The notes under the pieces are model-generated. The model saw nothing but the letters and a program-made list of their open reading frames with translations. It was not told the origin of the DNA and made no database searches. A stretch of DNA of 57,414 bases. Origin: JADGHX01 sp035760965 (GTDB lineage: Bacteria > Pseudomonadota > Gammaproteobacteria > Steroidobacterales > Steroidobacteraceae). The translations under genes were made by a program, and so were the position numbers. Shown here one piece after another: positions 29,571-38,694 of the stretch. Position 1 is the first letter of the stretch; each line of letters begins with the position of its first letter. Location: positions 1 to 57,414 of the forward strand of contig DASTRY010000066.1 in NCBI GenBank assembly GCA_035760965.1. The letters run 5' to 3'.

Positions 29571-29738
29571 TTGCGCCGCCCAGCGCAGGCAGGTACGCGT
29601 TGCGCCGGCGAGCCCAGGCGGGTTTTGCGGGCCAGCGTGTAGGCGGGTTTGCGTTGCGTCGGCGAGCTGCATGCGGATTTGCGTTGCGCCAGCCTACAGG
29701 CGCCTTTGCGTTTCGCCGGCCAGCGTGCAAGCTGGTTT
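29571..29738. repeat. Cluster of short REP-like imperfect repeats
   Basis: Five to six degenerate units of 24-31 bp, each beginning near GCGTTGCGCCGGC and ending GGCGGGTTT or a close variant (clear starts at 29597, 29627, 29651, 29681 and 29708). Several units contain a small hairpin such as CCAGC-n6-GCTGG. The cluster fills the space between two convergent genes, a classic REP/BIME location. It is not a CRISPR, because there are no constant repeats separated by unique spacers. Confidence 0.6.
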
Positions 29739-29788
29739 GCGAGTGCGGTGCCGCCCGCGGCCCTACACCGCGACCGCGACGGTTCGGC

Positions 29789-30754
29789 TCAGCGGACGCT
29801 CGCCGGCGAGTTGCGCGCCTCCTTCGGCTTCTCGCCGCGCAGGACGCGCACGACCTCCTCGCTCGCCCATTGCCGCAGCTCACGCAACGACGCATCCGAC
29901 GTGAACGCGATGTGCGGCGTCAGCAGGACGTTCGGCAGCGCGAGCAGCTCCGGCGGCACGTTCGGCTCGTCCTCCAGCACATCGAGCGCGGCGCCGCCGA
30001 TGTGTCCGGAACGCAGCGCCTCGATGAGCGCGCTCGTGTCGATCACCGCGCCGCGACTCACATTGATGAGGAACGCGCCGCGCTTCATCGACGCCAGGCG
30101 CTCGCGGTTCAGCAGGTGCTTCGTTTCGGGCGTCAGCGGAATGTGCACGATGACGGCATCCGACTGCTTCAGCAGCTCATCGAGGCCGACGAACTCGACA
30201 TCGCGCACGTCCGCACTCGGCGTGCGCGTGTACGCGAGCACGCGCGCGCCGAACCCGTTGAGCTTCTGCGCGGTACTCCGTCCGATGCGCCCGAACCCGA
30301 GAATCCCGACCGTCAACGTGCGCATACGACGCAGCCGCGCCGTCGAGGGCTCCCAGCGGCCGGCGCGAATCTCGCGATCGAAATGCATGAGCCCGCGCGT
30401 GAACGTCAGCAGCATCCCGACCGAGTGGTCGGACACTTCTTCGAAGCAATAGTCGGGCACGTTGGTCACCCAGATGCCGCGCGCGGTCGCCTCGTCCACG
30501 GCGATGTTGTCGAGGCCTACACCGAGCCGCGCCACGATGCGCAAACCCGGGCTCGAGCGGATGGCTTGGGCGCTCACTCGAGCCCAGTTCGTGAGAATGC
30601 CCACCGGCCGGTGCTTCTCGACCAAGGCCTCGATCTCGGCGGCAGGCGCCGGCGCCGCGGGCCCCGCTGCGAGCTCGAAGCCCGCGCCTTCGATGACCGC
30701 GCGCTCGATCTCGAGATCGGGCCAGGCATAGTCCGTGATCAACACCGTGCTCAT
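29789..30754 (-). CDS. D-2-hydroxyacid dehydrogenase (phosphoglycerate dehydrogenase/CtBP-like family)
   Basis: NAD(P)-dependent oxidoreductase of 321 residues. The Rossmann loop is GFGRIG at 153-158, and the catalytic triad is Arg234 (NVSRGAVID), Glu263 (LEDEPN) and His281 (LTPHIAF). Closest in character to C-terminal-binding-protein-like and D-3-phosphoglycerate-dehydrogenase-like enzymes without a regulatory ACT domain. Substrate unknown. It converges on the GntR gene and diverges from a small Cys-rich gene. Confidence 0.88.
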   Translation of the reverse strand: MSTVLITDYAWPDLEIERAVIEGAGFELAAGPAAPAPAAEIEALVEKHRPVGILTNWARVSAQAIRSSPGLRIVARLGVGLDNIAVDEATARGIWVTNVPDYCFEEVSDHSVGMLLTFTRGLMHFDREIRAGRWEPSTARLRRMRTLTVGILGFGRIGRSTAQKLNGFGARVLAYTRTPSADVRDVEFVGLDELLKQSDAVIVHIPLTPETKHLLNRERLASMKRGAFLINVSRGAVIDTSALIEALRSGHIGGAALDVLEDEPNVPPELLALPNVLLTPHIAFTSDASLRELRQWASEEVVRVLRGEKPKEARNSPASVR

Positions 30755-30816
30755 TCGATGCGCCTTTGCGATACTGCGAAACGTGTTGGGACAATGATAG
30801 ACGCCGGAACGCTGCC

Positions 30817-31071
30817 GTGACTTTCGAATGCGTGTCGCGACCCACTTGCCCGTTCTGTGGTGCGGAGTGGGACGATGAGATGATCGCGCTCATGGACCTC
30901 GCGCTCGGAGCGGGCTGCGCCTGTTGCAATCCGTTCACGAGCCCGAGCGAGCTGCCCGACATCGTCTGCCACGCGTGCAGGAAAGTTCTCTACACCGCGC
31001 AGCAGCCTGCGGCCGAAGAAACGGCGGTTCCCGAGAGCGTCGAGCCACTCGACCTGACGCCCGATCCCTAG
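30817..31071 (+). CDS. Small cysteine-rich putative zinc-ribbon protein
   Basis: A hypothetical protein of 84 residues from GTG 30817. A TTG at 30766 would give 101 residues, but the extra part overlaps the divergent promoter region. Three Cys pairs are visible: CPFC, CACC and CHAC, plus a lone early Cys (FECVSRPTCPFCGAEW). This is enough for one or two zinc sites. An acidic Pro/Glu tail follows. No membrane segment. Function unknown. Confidence 0.6.
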   Translation: MTFECVSRPTCPFCGAEWDDEMIALMDLALGAGCACCNPFTSPSELPDIVCHACRKVLYTAQQPAAEETAVPESVEPLDLTPDP

Positions 31072-31193
31072 TTGATGCGATCCCTTGTTTGATGCGCTCT
31101 CGGGCTGGGTCCGCGGCCCAACGCAGGAGCCGCGACCAAACGCGCCAGGGTGCGCGGTCGGGCGCGGCAAGCACGGCGTCGAGCGCGGGCGAA

Positions 31194-32075
31194 TCAGCCG
31201 CGGATGCCGCTCGCCGTGAGGATCTCCGGAATTCGATGCTCCCAACCGAGCGCCATGATGTGCACGCCGGCGCACAGCTTGCGGATCTCGCGCACCAACC
31301 GCGCCGCGATGTCGATGCCCACGGCTGCCTCCCCGTCCGGGCCGGCGCGCTCGAGCTCTTCGATCATCGCCGGCGGCACGCGCACGCCCGGCAGGTTGGC
31401 ATTCAGCCAGCCGGCCATCTTCGCGGACTTCAGCGGAATCACCCCGGCGAGCAGCGCAACGTCACCGAGCTCGACGGCATCGAGATACCGCCGCAGCACG
31501 TCGATGTCGTAGATCGGCTGGGTCTGCAGGAACTGCGCGCCCGCCTCGATTTTGCGACGGACGCCTTCGGTCTCGTACGCGAGGTCCGCCGCACCGGGGT
31601 TCGCCGTCGCGCCGAGAAACAGGTGCGGCGCGCCCTTCAGCTCGTTGCCCATCATGTCGCGGCCGGCGCGCAGCGAGCGCGCCACACCGAGCATCTCGAG
31701 CGTGTTGAGATCGAAGACGCCTTTGCAGTCGGGATGGTCGCCGTTCTTCGGGTTGTCGCCCGTCATGAAGAGAAAGTTCCCGATGCCGAGCAGTGCCGCG
31801 CCGAGCAGATCCGCCTGGATGCCGATGCGATTGCGGTCGCGCGCGGTGATCTGGACGATGGGATCGAGACCGCGATCGATCAGCAGGTGCGCCACCGATT
31901 TCGGCTCGACGGCCATGCGCGCGCGCGGCGACTCCGTGAGGTTGACGGCGTCGACCCAGCCGCGCAGCGCGTCCGCCTTGGCGAACAGCTCGGACAGGTC
32001 GATACCCTTCGGCGGTGTGAGCTCCGTCGTGACGACGAATTTGCCGGCGCGGATCTGCGTTTCGAGTGGGGTCAT
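31194..32075 (-). CDS. Methylenetetrahydrofolate reductase family protein
   Basis: The 293-residue TIM-barrel flavoprotein matches the MTHFR superfamily: an N-terminal catalytic Glu region (VVTTELTPPKGID), DPIVQITARDRNR, NFLFMTGDNPKNGD and AGAQFLQTQPIYD. The divergence from E. coli MetF suggests the subgroup found as independent C1-transfer proteins in many bacteria. Reaction inferred: reduction of 5,10-methylene-THF to 5-methyl-THF. No methionine synthase or corrinoid protein is encoded nearby and no SAM or cobalamin riboswitch was recognised upstream. It diverges from the esterase gene. Confidence 0.82.
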   Translation of the reverse strand: MTPLETQIRAGKFVVTTELTPPKGIDLSELFAKADALRGWVDAVNLTESPRARMAVEPKSVAHLLIDRGLDPIVQITARDRNRIGIQADLLGAALLGIGNFLFMTGDNPKNGDHPDCKGVFDLNTLEMLGVARSLRAGRDMMGNELKGAPHLFLGATANPGAADLAYETEGVRRKIEAGAQFLQTQPIYDIDVLRRYLDAVELGDVALLAGVIPLKSAKMAGWLNANLPGVRVPPAMIEELERAGPDGEAAVGIDIAARLVREIRKLCAGVHIMALGWEHRIPEILTASGIRG

Positions 32076-32133
32076 CGTTCACCTGATTTCGGAGGCATTG
32101 TGCCATGATGACCGCACGCACGGAGTCGCACGC

Positions 32134-33711
32134 ATGATTCTTCTCACTCGCCGCGCGGCGCTGACGAGCACGCTGGCGTTCGCGCTGGCCCCGAAGACCT
32201 TCGCGGGGTCGCATCCCGTTGCCCTCACGACGTTCGGCAAGGTGCGCGGCTATCGCGACGGGGACACTTATGTCTTCAAGGGCATCCGCTACGGTGCGGA
32301 CACGGCGTCAACGCGCTTCATGCCGCCGCGGCCCCCGACGCCGTGGCGCGACGTACGCGACGCTTTCGACTACGGCCTGGCCTCGCCGCAGACCGGCCAC
32401 GACGAGCGGATGAGCGAGGACTGCCTCTTCTTGAATGTGTGGACGCCGAGCCTGCTCGCGACGCGTCCCGAAGAGCGCCGTCCCGTGATGGTGTACATCC
32501 ACGGCGGCGCGTACTCCCACGGCTCGGGATCGAGCCCGCTGTACGACGGCTCGCGGCTCTCCCGTCGCGGCAACGTCGTCGTCGTCACCCTGAACCACCG
32601 GCTCGCCGCGTTCGGCTATCTCTATCTCGCGCGCCTCGGCGGCCCGGCGCTCGCCGACTCGGGGAACTCGGGCATGCTCGACCTGATCCTGGCGCTGCGC
32701 TGGGTCCGGGACAACATCGCCGCGTTCGGCGGCGATCCGGGCAAGGTGATGCTGTTCGGCCAGTCCGGCGGCGGCGCGAAGATCGCGACTCTCATGGCGA
32801 TACCCGCCGCGCACGGCTTGTTCCACCGAGCCGCGACGATGAGCGGCCAGCAGCTCACCGCAAGCGGGCCGCTGAATGCGACCGCCCGCGCGCGCGTCTT
32901 CCTCGACGCGCTGAAAGTGCCGCTCGCACGGGTTGACGACGTGCGCACGCTGCCCCTCGACCGGCTCCTCGCTGCGCACGAGGCGGTGGACCCGATCATC
33001 GGCAAAGGCTCCCTCTACTTCGGGCCCGTGCTCGACGATCGCACGCTCGAGCGTCATCCGTTCTATCCCGATGCACCGCCGCTCTCTGCGGGCATCCCGA
33101 TGATGATCGGTAACACGCACGATGAGACGCGCAGCCTCATCGGCCGCGCCGATCCCTCGACCTTCGCTCTGACCTGGGAGCAGCTGCCCGCGCGCTTGCT
33201 GCCGGAAATGCGCGTCGACATCAATCCGGAGCGCGTCATCGCCGAGTACCGCCGCCTTTACCCGCAGTACTCGCCATCCGATGTCTTCTTCTCCGCGACG
33301 ACGGCTTCGCGGTCGTGGCGCGCGGCCATCGTCGAAGCGGAATTGCGCGCCGCGCAGGGCGCGCCGGCCTATGCGTACCAGCTCGACTGGAAGTCGCCGC
33401 AGGACGGCGGCAAATGGGGCGCGCCGCACACGCTCGATATCCCGCTCGTATTCGGCACGCTCGATGCGCCCGGCTCGATCACCGGCACGGGTGAGAGTGC
33501 GCAAAAGATGTCCGCGCAGATGGCGGACGCGTTCATCGCCTTCGCGCGCACCGGCAACCCGAACACGCCATCGATACCGACGTGGCTTCCCTACACGCTG
33601 CCGCGACGGGCGACGATGGTCTTCAACGTGCCCTCGCAGCTCGTCGACGATCCGCGCGGCGCAGAGCGGCGGTTATTTGCCACCGTGCCCTTCATTCAAC
33701 AAGGCACCTAG
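32134..33711 (+). CDS. Type-B carboxylesterase, exported
   Basis: A 525-residue alpha/beta hydrolase. A signal sequence (MILLTRRAALTSTLAFAL, with a twin-Arg-like start) precedes the fold. The oxyanion motif YIHGGAYSHG (123-126) and the nucleophile elbow GQSGGG (Ser211) are present, as are the EDCLFLNVWTP signature and a C-terminal His region (GAPHTLDIPLVFGT). It hydrolyses carboxylic esters in the periplasm; a role in de-acylating the sugars of the neighbouring locus is possible but unproven. The ATG at 32134 has GGAG 8 nt upstream. The 3' end overlaps the convergent AGE gene by 39 bp. Confidence 0.88.
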   Translation: MILLTRRAALTSTLAFALAPKTFAGSHPVALTTFGKVRGYRDGDTYVFKGIRYGADTASTRFMPPRPPTPWRDVRDAFDYGLASPQTGHDERMSEDCLFLNVWTPSLLATRPEERRPVMVYIHGGAYSHGSGSSPLYDGSRLSRRGNVVVVTLNHRLAAFGYLYLARLGGPALADSGNSGMLDLILALRWVRDNIAAFGGDPGKVMLFGQSGGGAKIATLMAIPAAHGLFHRAATMSGQQLTASGPLNATARARVFLDALKVPLARVDDVRTLPLDRLLAAHEAVDPIIGKGSLYFGPVLDDRTLERHPFYPDAPPLSAGIPMMIGNTHDETRSLIGRADPSTFALTWEQLPARLLPEMRVDINPERVIAEYRRLYPQYSPSDVFFSATTASRSWRAAIVEAELRAAQGAPAYAYQLDWKSPQDGGKWGAPHTLDIPLVFGTLDAPGSITGTGESAQKMSAQMADAFIAFARTGNPNTPSIPTWLPYTLPRRATMVFNVPSQLVDDPRGAERRLFATVPFIQQGT

Positions 33712-34848
33712 CTCCGCGATCGCACCGACGATGTGATAGAAGCTGCTCGCCGGGGCGGGTTCTTCGATGAACTGCCCGTCGGGCATCAGCCGGTCGTGCC
33801 AACTGCCGCGCGTTGGCGTTTGGAGATAGCGCCACAGGGAAGCTGCCGCGTCTGCAGCGCTGATCCAGTACTGCGCTTCGCCGGTCGCGCGCGCCGCGAG
33901 CGCTGCGGCTTTGATGCGCTCGGTCTGCGGCCAGAGGCGCGCGGAAGCATCGTGCACCGAGAAGTCGTCGAGCAGCGCATTGATGGCTACGCCTGCATGC
34001 ACGCCGTGACGCTCGCCCAGATCGATCAACCGAAACGCCGCGTCGCGCGCATCAGCGCGGTGCGCGCCGGCCCACCGCAGCAGCAGCCATGCCCACTCGA
34101 AGTGATGACCAGGCTCGAGCACGCGGCCTGGAATGCCGGGCAGCGGGTCCCACGTCGGCGTGAAATGCTCGCGCACAGCGCCCGTGGTCGAGTCGATGAA
34201 GCGTGTGAGAGCAAGCTCGCCGATTTCGTCGGCGAGCGCGAGCCATTCAGGGTCGCCATCCGCTTCGTATGACGCGAGGCTCGCCTCGAGCAAGTGCATG
34301 TGCGCGTTGGAAGACAGCGGGGGCAGCGGCGGCTGCGCGGCCGACTCGAAGCCCGGACCTTCGCGCTTGAAATAGCAGCGCAACAGCGCACGCAGTGCGC
34401 GAGCGGCATCGGCAACCTCCGCGCGGGCCGCGGCGCCGAACACTTTTTGGCTCTCAGCGAATCCGAGCAGCACGAACGCCTGGTCGTAGAGCAGTGCGCG
34501 ATCGTCGAGCACCGCGCCGTCCGGCGCGACGAGGCCGCGGTACAAGCCGTCGTCACGTCGATAGCGCATGCGCAGGGCGTCGAGTCCGAGCCGCACCATG
34601 GCCTCAACGTCGCCCCGCCATCCCAACCGCGACGCTTGCGAGAATGCGGCAATCTGTCGCGGCTGAACCCGCACGCGCCGAGGCGCAGCGACGACCCGAC
34701 TGCCCTCGAGCATCTCTTCGAATCCGCCGCGAATGGAATCGACGCCGCACGTCGACCAAAGCGGGCAGGCGTCTTCGAGCAGCCAGCGCAAGAGTTGCCG
34801 ATACGAATCCGCGACTCGCGCCTGCGCGCTCCGCAAGGTCATGCGCAT
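33673..34848 (-). CDS. AGE-family epimerase/isomerase (mannose isomerase or 2-epimerase-like)
   Basis: An (alpha/alpha)6-barrel enzyme of 391 residues. Family motifs are SSNAHMHLLEASLASYE, LEPGHHFEWAWLLLRWAG and PASSFYHIVGAIAEL, which include the catalytic His residues. The family contains N-acylglucosamine 2-epimerase, cellobiose 2-epimerase and mannose/sulfoquinovose isomerase. With a fructokinase-like ROK kinase in the same gene group, mannose-to-fructose isomerisation or 2-epimerisation of a released sugar is the likely step (inference). It is the last gene of the minus-strand locus. Confidence 0.85.
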   Translation of the reverse strand: MRMTLRSAQARVADSYRQLLRWLLEDACPLWSTCGVDSIRGGFEEMLEGSRVVAAPRRVRVQPRQIAAFSQASRLGWRGDVEAMVRLGLDALRMRYRRDDGLYRGLVAPDGAVLDDRALLYDQAFVLLGFAESQKVFGAAARAEVADAARALRALLRCYFKREGPGFESAAQPPLPPLSSNAHMHLLEASLASYEADGDPEWLALADEIGELALTRFIDSTTGAVREHFTPTWDPLPGIPGRVLEPGHHFEWAWLLLRWAGAHRADARDAAFRLIDLGERHGVHAGVAINALLDDFSVHDASARLWPQTERIKAAALAARATGEAQYWISAADAAASLWRYLQTPTRGSWHDRLMPDGQFIEEPAPASSFYHIVGAIAELGALLNEGHGGK

Positions 34849-34907
34849 CCCTCGCTGATCGGGCTCGCGCGCACCCGCCGCTCATGCAGCTCATGCGCAT
34901 CGCTCAC

Positions 34908-36173
34908 TTATGCGGCTCCCGCCGTCTTCATCAACGCGAATCTCGTCGGCAGGAGGCGATGACTGAACGGCAGGATCGCGGCTCCCACCGCCGGCGCATC
35001 CTCCGACGTCGCCGCCCGCGCAACCGGTGCGATCGCCGGAAAGCACTGCGCATGGGCCTGCAAGCGTCGATTCAGCAGCTCGGCGAGGCGATCGACCAGC
35101 GGCCCCGGCAGCCGACCGCCGATGAGCACGGCCTCGGGATTGATCAGGCAATTCACCGCGATCAGGGTATCGAGCAGCGTCTCGGCCGAGATCTCGATCC
35201 ACGCGTCGACGATCGCGGAGGCCTGCGCATCGAGTCGTGTCAGCTCGCGCGGCGAGGACACGCGACAGCCCCGCGCCGCGAGCCGGCTATAGAGCGCGGA
35301 AAGCGATACGATCTTCTGCAGTTGCCGCGTGCTGCCGCTCTCATCCCGGCCCGGCAACCAACCGAGCTCGCCGCTGCGCCCGTTCGCGCCGCGAAAATAC
35401 TGCCCGTCGACGACCAGTCCGCCACCGAGCGCCGCGGTGATCAGCACGTAGAAGAAGCTCTGATAGCGCTGCCCGAGGCCGAAGTGCATCTCCCCCATGG
35501 CGGCCGCGGCGGCATCGTTCTCGATGAACACCGGCACCGGGAGGATGTCCGCGAGCAGCTCGTGCACGGACACCGAACCCCACGCGGCGTATTCCGCGGG
35601 CTGCTCCGGCAAGTCCGCGCGCTGAATGTCATCGGGGAACGCGACGCCGATGCCGAGCAGCCGGTCCGCGCGCACCTTCCCCATTTGCAGCAGCGGCCCG
35701 ACGGAGCGGCGCACGAGCCGCTCGACCGCGGCCGGCAACGGGAAGGCGGTCTCGCGCGAGCACTGCGCGCGCACCTGTCCATCGAAGCCGAGCACGACGA
35801 GCGAGATGTGATCGCGGTCGATGTTGATGCCGATCGAGAAGCGGCCGTCGGGATTGATGACGAGCCGCGTCGCCGGCTGTCCGCGCCCGCCCCGGCGGCG
35901 ACCCGCCGCCATGATGAGGTTGTCGTTCATCAACCGCTTCGTGATGTTCGCGATCGCGGGCGGCGTGAGCCCGGTGATCTCCGCCAGATCGTTGCGCGTG
36001 ATCGGGCCATTCACGCGAATGGCCTGCAACGTGACGCGCTGGTTGTGATCGCCGGCGCGCTCGAGGTTCGTGCCCGAGAGCTGCGGACCCTGCCGCCGGA
36101 CCGAATCCCGCGCGCTCGAGAGTGCGCCGGCCTTCGCGGCTTCTGTGCGGCGCGTGCCCCCTCGCTCAGTCAC
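34908..36173 (-). CDS. ROK-family transcriptional repressor (NagC/XylR/Mlc-like)
   Basis: The 421 residues comprise an N-terminal winged helix (about 45-90; NGPITRNDLAEITGLTPPAI) and a C-terminal ROK sugar-binding domain (GIGVAFPDDIQ; FIENDAAAAAMGEMHFGLGQ; GRSGELGWLPG). The ROK zinc cysteines are not apparent. It overlaps the ROK kinase gene by 8 bp, so the two are translated from one message. It most likely senses a sugar from the locus and controls the divergent TonB-receptor and GH3 promoters. Confidence 0.9.
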   Translation of the reverse strand: MTERGGTRRTEAAKAGALSSARDSVRRQGPQLSGTNLERAGDHNQRVTLQAIRVNGPITRNDLAEITGLTPPAIANITKRLMNDNLIMAAGRRRGGRGQPATRLVINPDGRFSIGINIDRDHISLVVLGFDGQVRAQCSRETAFPLPAAVERLVRRSVGPLLQMGKVRADRLLGIGVAFPDDIQRADLPEQPAEYAAWGSVSVHELLADILPVPVFIENDAAAAAMGEMHFGLGQRYQSFFYVLITAALGGGLVVDGQYFRGANGRSGELGWLPGRDESGSTRQLQKIVSLSALYSRLAARGCRVSSPRELTRLDAQASAIVDAWIEISAETLLDTLIAVNCLINPEAVLIGGRLPGPLVDRLAELLNRRLQAHAQCFPAIAPVARAATSEDAPAVGAAILPFSHRLLPTRFALMKTAGAA

Positions 36174-37083
36174 CGCGCGATCCGACCGCGTCCAAGGCGA
36201 GCGCGAGCGCGCCGAGTGGACCCGCCTGGGTTCCGAGCCCCGGTGCAGTGACGTACCGGCTCAATCCCGCGGCCACCTCGTCGGCCTCGACGTAACGATT
36301 GAGGCTGCGCCGCAGCTCCTCGCGCACGCGTTCGAACAGGTGCGATTGGGCCGTCATCACACCGCCGCCGAGCAGGATTCGCTCCGGTGCAGTGGTGAGC
36401 ACCATCGCATGCAGAAGCTGACCGAGCGTGTGCGCCACGTACGGCCAGACCGCGTGATCCGCGCCGAGCCGATCGGCGCTCGTTCCAGCGCGCGCTTCGA
36501 TCGCGGGCCCGCTTGCGAGCCCTTCGACGCAGTCGCCGTGAAACGCGCAGATGCCCGGCCAGACGTCGCCGGCTTTGCGCACGATGCGGATGTGCCCCAT
36601 CTCGGTGTGATTGCAGCCGAGCACCGGCGCGCCGTTCACGATGAGCCCGACGCCGATGCCCGTCCCCACGGTGACGTAGGCGAAATTGCGCAAGCCCCGC
36701 GCAGCGCCCCAGCGGCCCTCGGCGAGCGCCGCGCCGTTCACGTCGGTGTCGAAGCCGACGGGCACGCCGAACCGATCCGCGAAGCGGTTCACGATGTCCG
36801 TGTGGCTCCACCCTGGCTTCGTCGTCGCAACGATCGAGCCGTACGCCGGCTGCTCTTTGCGCAGCGCCAGCGGACCGAATGAGGCAACGCCGAGCGCGGC
36901 GATCACGCCGTGCTGGGCCACCCAGTTCCCGAGCACGCTTTCGATGCGCGCAAGCGTCGTGGCCGGATCGGTGGTCGCGAGCCGTTCCTGAGCGCGAACG
37001 TCATCCGGGCCGGTGCCCAGGACGCACACGCATTTCGTTCCACCCAGCTCGACCCCCGCAACGAGCCTTGGGGATGCGGTCAC
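36166..37083 (-). CDS. ROK-family sugar kinase (fructokinase-like)
   Basis: The 305 residues have the N-terminal phosphate loop GVELGGTKCVCVLG, catalytic-base region DTDVNGAALAEG, ROK signature near GTGIGVGLIVNG and the zinc motif (NHTEMGH...CAFHGDCVEG). The whole resembles Mak/ScrK-type fructokinases more than glucokinase or GlcNAc kinase. It phosphorylates the sugar made by the AGE isomerase in the model proposed here. The GTG start overlaps the halogenase stop by 4 bp (GTGA). Confidence 0.88.
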   Translation of the reverse strand: MTASPRLVAGVELGGTKCVCVLGTGPDDVRAQERLATTDPATTLARIESVLGNWVAQHGVIAALGVASFGPLALRKEQPAYGSIVATTKPGWSHTDIVNRFADRFGVPVGFDTDVNGAALAEGRWGAARGLRNFAYVTVGTGIGVGLIVNGAPVLGCNHTEMGHIRIVRKAGDVWPGICAFHGDCVEGLASGPAIEARAGTSADRLGADHAVWPYVAHTLGQLLHAMVLTTAPERILLGGGVMTAQSHLFERVREELRRSLNRYVEADEVAAGLSRYVTAPGLGTQAGPLGALALALDAVGSRGD

Positions 37084-38630
37084 CGCGCGACCCTACGCGG
37101 GCTGCTCGCGATGTCCGGTTGTGCCGGCGAATGGAAGAAGCTGTCGTGGCTCGGCGATGCCGCCACCTCGCGTCCGATCCGCGCGCGAATTTCGTTCATG
37201 AATGCCTTGACCTGCTCGAAGTTCGCCCTGTCGACCAGCGGATTGTAGTCCCGCGGACGCACGTCGAGGCCATCCAGCACGAAAAACCAGCTGAGATCGG
37301 AGAAGAGCTCGTAGCGCTGCTGGAAGATGCGGCCGGTGCGTCGATACAGCTCGACGCGAGCGGCCAGCGTGTCGGGGATGGGCATGGTCCTGCAGTACTG
37401 CCAGAGTGGCGCATCGGTCCGCTCGGTCGCCCAGTAGTGCAGCACGATGAAATCACGCACCCGCTCGAATTCCTCGATGATCTGCGTGTTGTAGTGCTCG
37501 ATGTTCACCGGGTCGAAGGAGGCATCCGGGAAGTGATCGAGCAGGCAGTAGAGGCCGCTCGCAACGAGGTGGATGCTCGTCGACTCGAGCGGCTCGAGGA
37601 AGCCGGACGCGAGCCCGAGGGCCACACAATTGCCGTTCCAGAACTTGCGGCGCCGGCCCGTGGCGAAGCGCAGGAAGCGTGGCTCGGCGAGCGGCTCCTG
37701 ACCGAGCGCATAGAGCAAGTCCTCCAGCGCGGCGTCATCGCCGCTGTAGGAGCTGCAGTAAACGTACCCATTGCCGACGCGATGCTGGAGCGGAATGCGC
37801 CAGTGCCAACCCGCAGCGCGTGCGGTCGAGAGCGTGTACGGCGCGCGTGGCCCGCGGATCGGCGTCGGAACGGCGACCGCGCGGTCGCACGGGAGCCAGT
37901 GCGTCCAGCTCTCGTACCCGGTGTGCAGCGATTCTTCGATCAGGAGGCCGCGGAAGCCGCTGCAGTCGATGTACAAATCGGCACGCAGCCGCTCGCCGCC
38001 ATCGAAGATCAGCTCGTCGATGAGCCCGTCTGCGCGACGCGTCGCACCGATGACCTTGCGCTCGAGGCGCCGCACGCCGAGATGCTCCGCATAGCGCCGC
38101 AGGTAGCGCGCGACGAGGCTCGCGTCAAAATGCAGCGCGTAGCGCAAGTCCCGCGCGATGCCGAGCGTGTTGGTCGGGAAGATGAACTTGTGCGCCTTCG
38201 CGAGCGCGGTCTCGAGACTGAAGGATTCCACCGCGAGCTCGAGGCCCTGCGCGCGCCCCTTCTGCCAGTAGTGATAGAACGGCAGCCGGTTGAGCGGGGC
38301 ACCAAACAACCCGAACGGATGCCAGTACTCGTGACCGGGCCGCAGCCAGTCGCGAAAGCAGATGCCGAGCTTGTACGTCGCCTGCGTCTGCTGGACGAAG
38401 TCGTTCTGATCGATGCCGAGGAAGCGCAGGAAGTCGATGATCGGCGGGATCGTCGCCTCGCCGACGCCGACCGTGCCGATCTCGGTCGACTCGATGAGCT
38501 CGATGGTGCACGCCGGTCCGAGCATGCGCGCGAGCGCGCTCGCCGCCATCCAGCCCGCCGTGCCGCCGCCGACGATGGCGATGCGCCGAATACGCCCGCC
38601 CGCCACGCCGGTTGTCGTCGCGTCCGTCAT
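37080..38630 (-). CDS. Flavin-dependent tryptophan-halogenase-like protein
   Basis: A 516-residue FAD protein of the PrnA family. It has the Rossmann motif GGGTAG (21-26), the family motif GVGEATIPP, the halogenation Lys in TYKLGICF (Lys87), the signature WHWRIP (275-280) and the catalytic-Glu segment EPLESTSIH (Glu349 by motif alignment). All residues known to matter in PrnA-type halogenases appear intact. Such homologues often neighbour TonB receptors in Xanthomonas- and Caulobacter-like genomes, but their substrates are unsettled. A flavin reductase partner is not in the window. The ATG at 38630 is chosen for the family N-terminus; the frame extends 17 codons further. Confidence 0.9.
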   Translation of the reverse strand: MTDATTTGVAGGRIRRIAIVGGGTAGWMAASALARMLGPACTIELIESTEIGTVGVGEATIPPIIDFLRFLGIDQNDFVQQTQATYKLGICFRDWLRPGHEYWHPFGLFGAPLNRLPFYHYWQKGRAQGLELAVESFSLETALAKAHKFIFPTNTLGIARDLRYALHFDASLVARYLRRYAEHLGVRRLERKVIGATRRADGLIDELIFDGGERLRADLYIDCSGFRGLLIEESLHTGYESWTHWLPCDRAVAVPTPIRGPRAPYTLSTARAAGWHWRIPLQHRVGNGYVYCSSYSGDDAALEDLLYALGQEPLAEPRFLRFATGRRRKFWNGNCVALGLASGFLEPLESTSIHLVASGLYCLLDHFPDASFDPVNIEHYNTQIIEEFERVRDFIVLHYWATERTDAPLWQYCRTMPIPDTLAARVELYRRTGRIFQQRYELFSDLSWFFVLDGLDVRPRDYNPLVDRANFEQVKAFMNEIRARIGREVAASPSHDSFFHSPAQPDIASSPRRVAR

Positions 38631-38650
38631 GAGAACCCCACGAGAAAACG

Positions 38651-38680
38651 TGCCGAGGCGACCGTGCAGTCGCCCCGGCA
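38651..38680 (-). terminator. Attenuating terminator between the TonB receptor and halogenase genes
   Basis: On the minus strand, a TGCCG-GGCGAC / GTCGCC-CGGCA stem with one mismatch and a 6-nt loop is followed by ACGTTTTCTCG. It lies 14 bp after the receptor stop and about 20 bp before the halogenase ATG. Partial read-through would make far more receptor than downstream enzymes, as is common in nutrient-uptake operons. Confidence 0.7.
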
Positions 38681-38694
38681 CACACGCTGTCCGC

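Noticed and set aside
29571..29738. CRISPR array
   Set aside because: Units are degenerate along their whole length and abut each other, without constant repeats and unique spacers. No cas gene is near.
32076..32133. SAM or cobalamin riboswitch upstream of the MTHFR-family gene
   Set aside because: The divergent gap is only 58 bp and shows no conserved aptamer elements.
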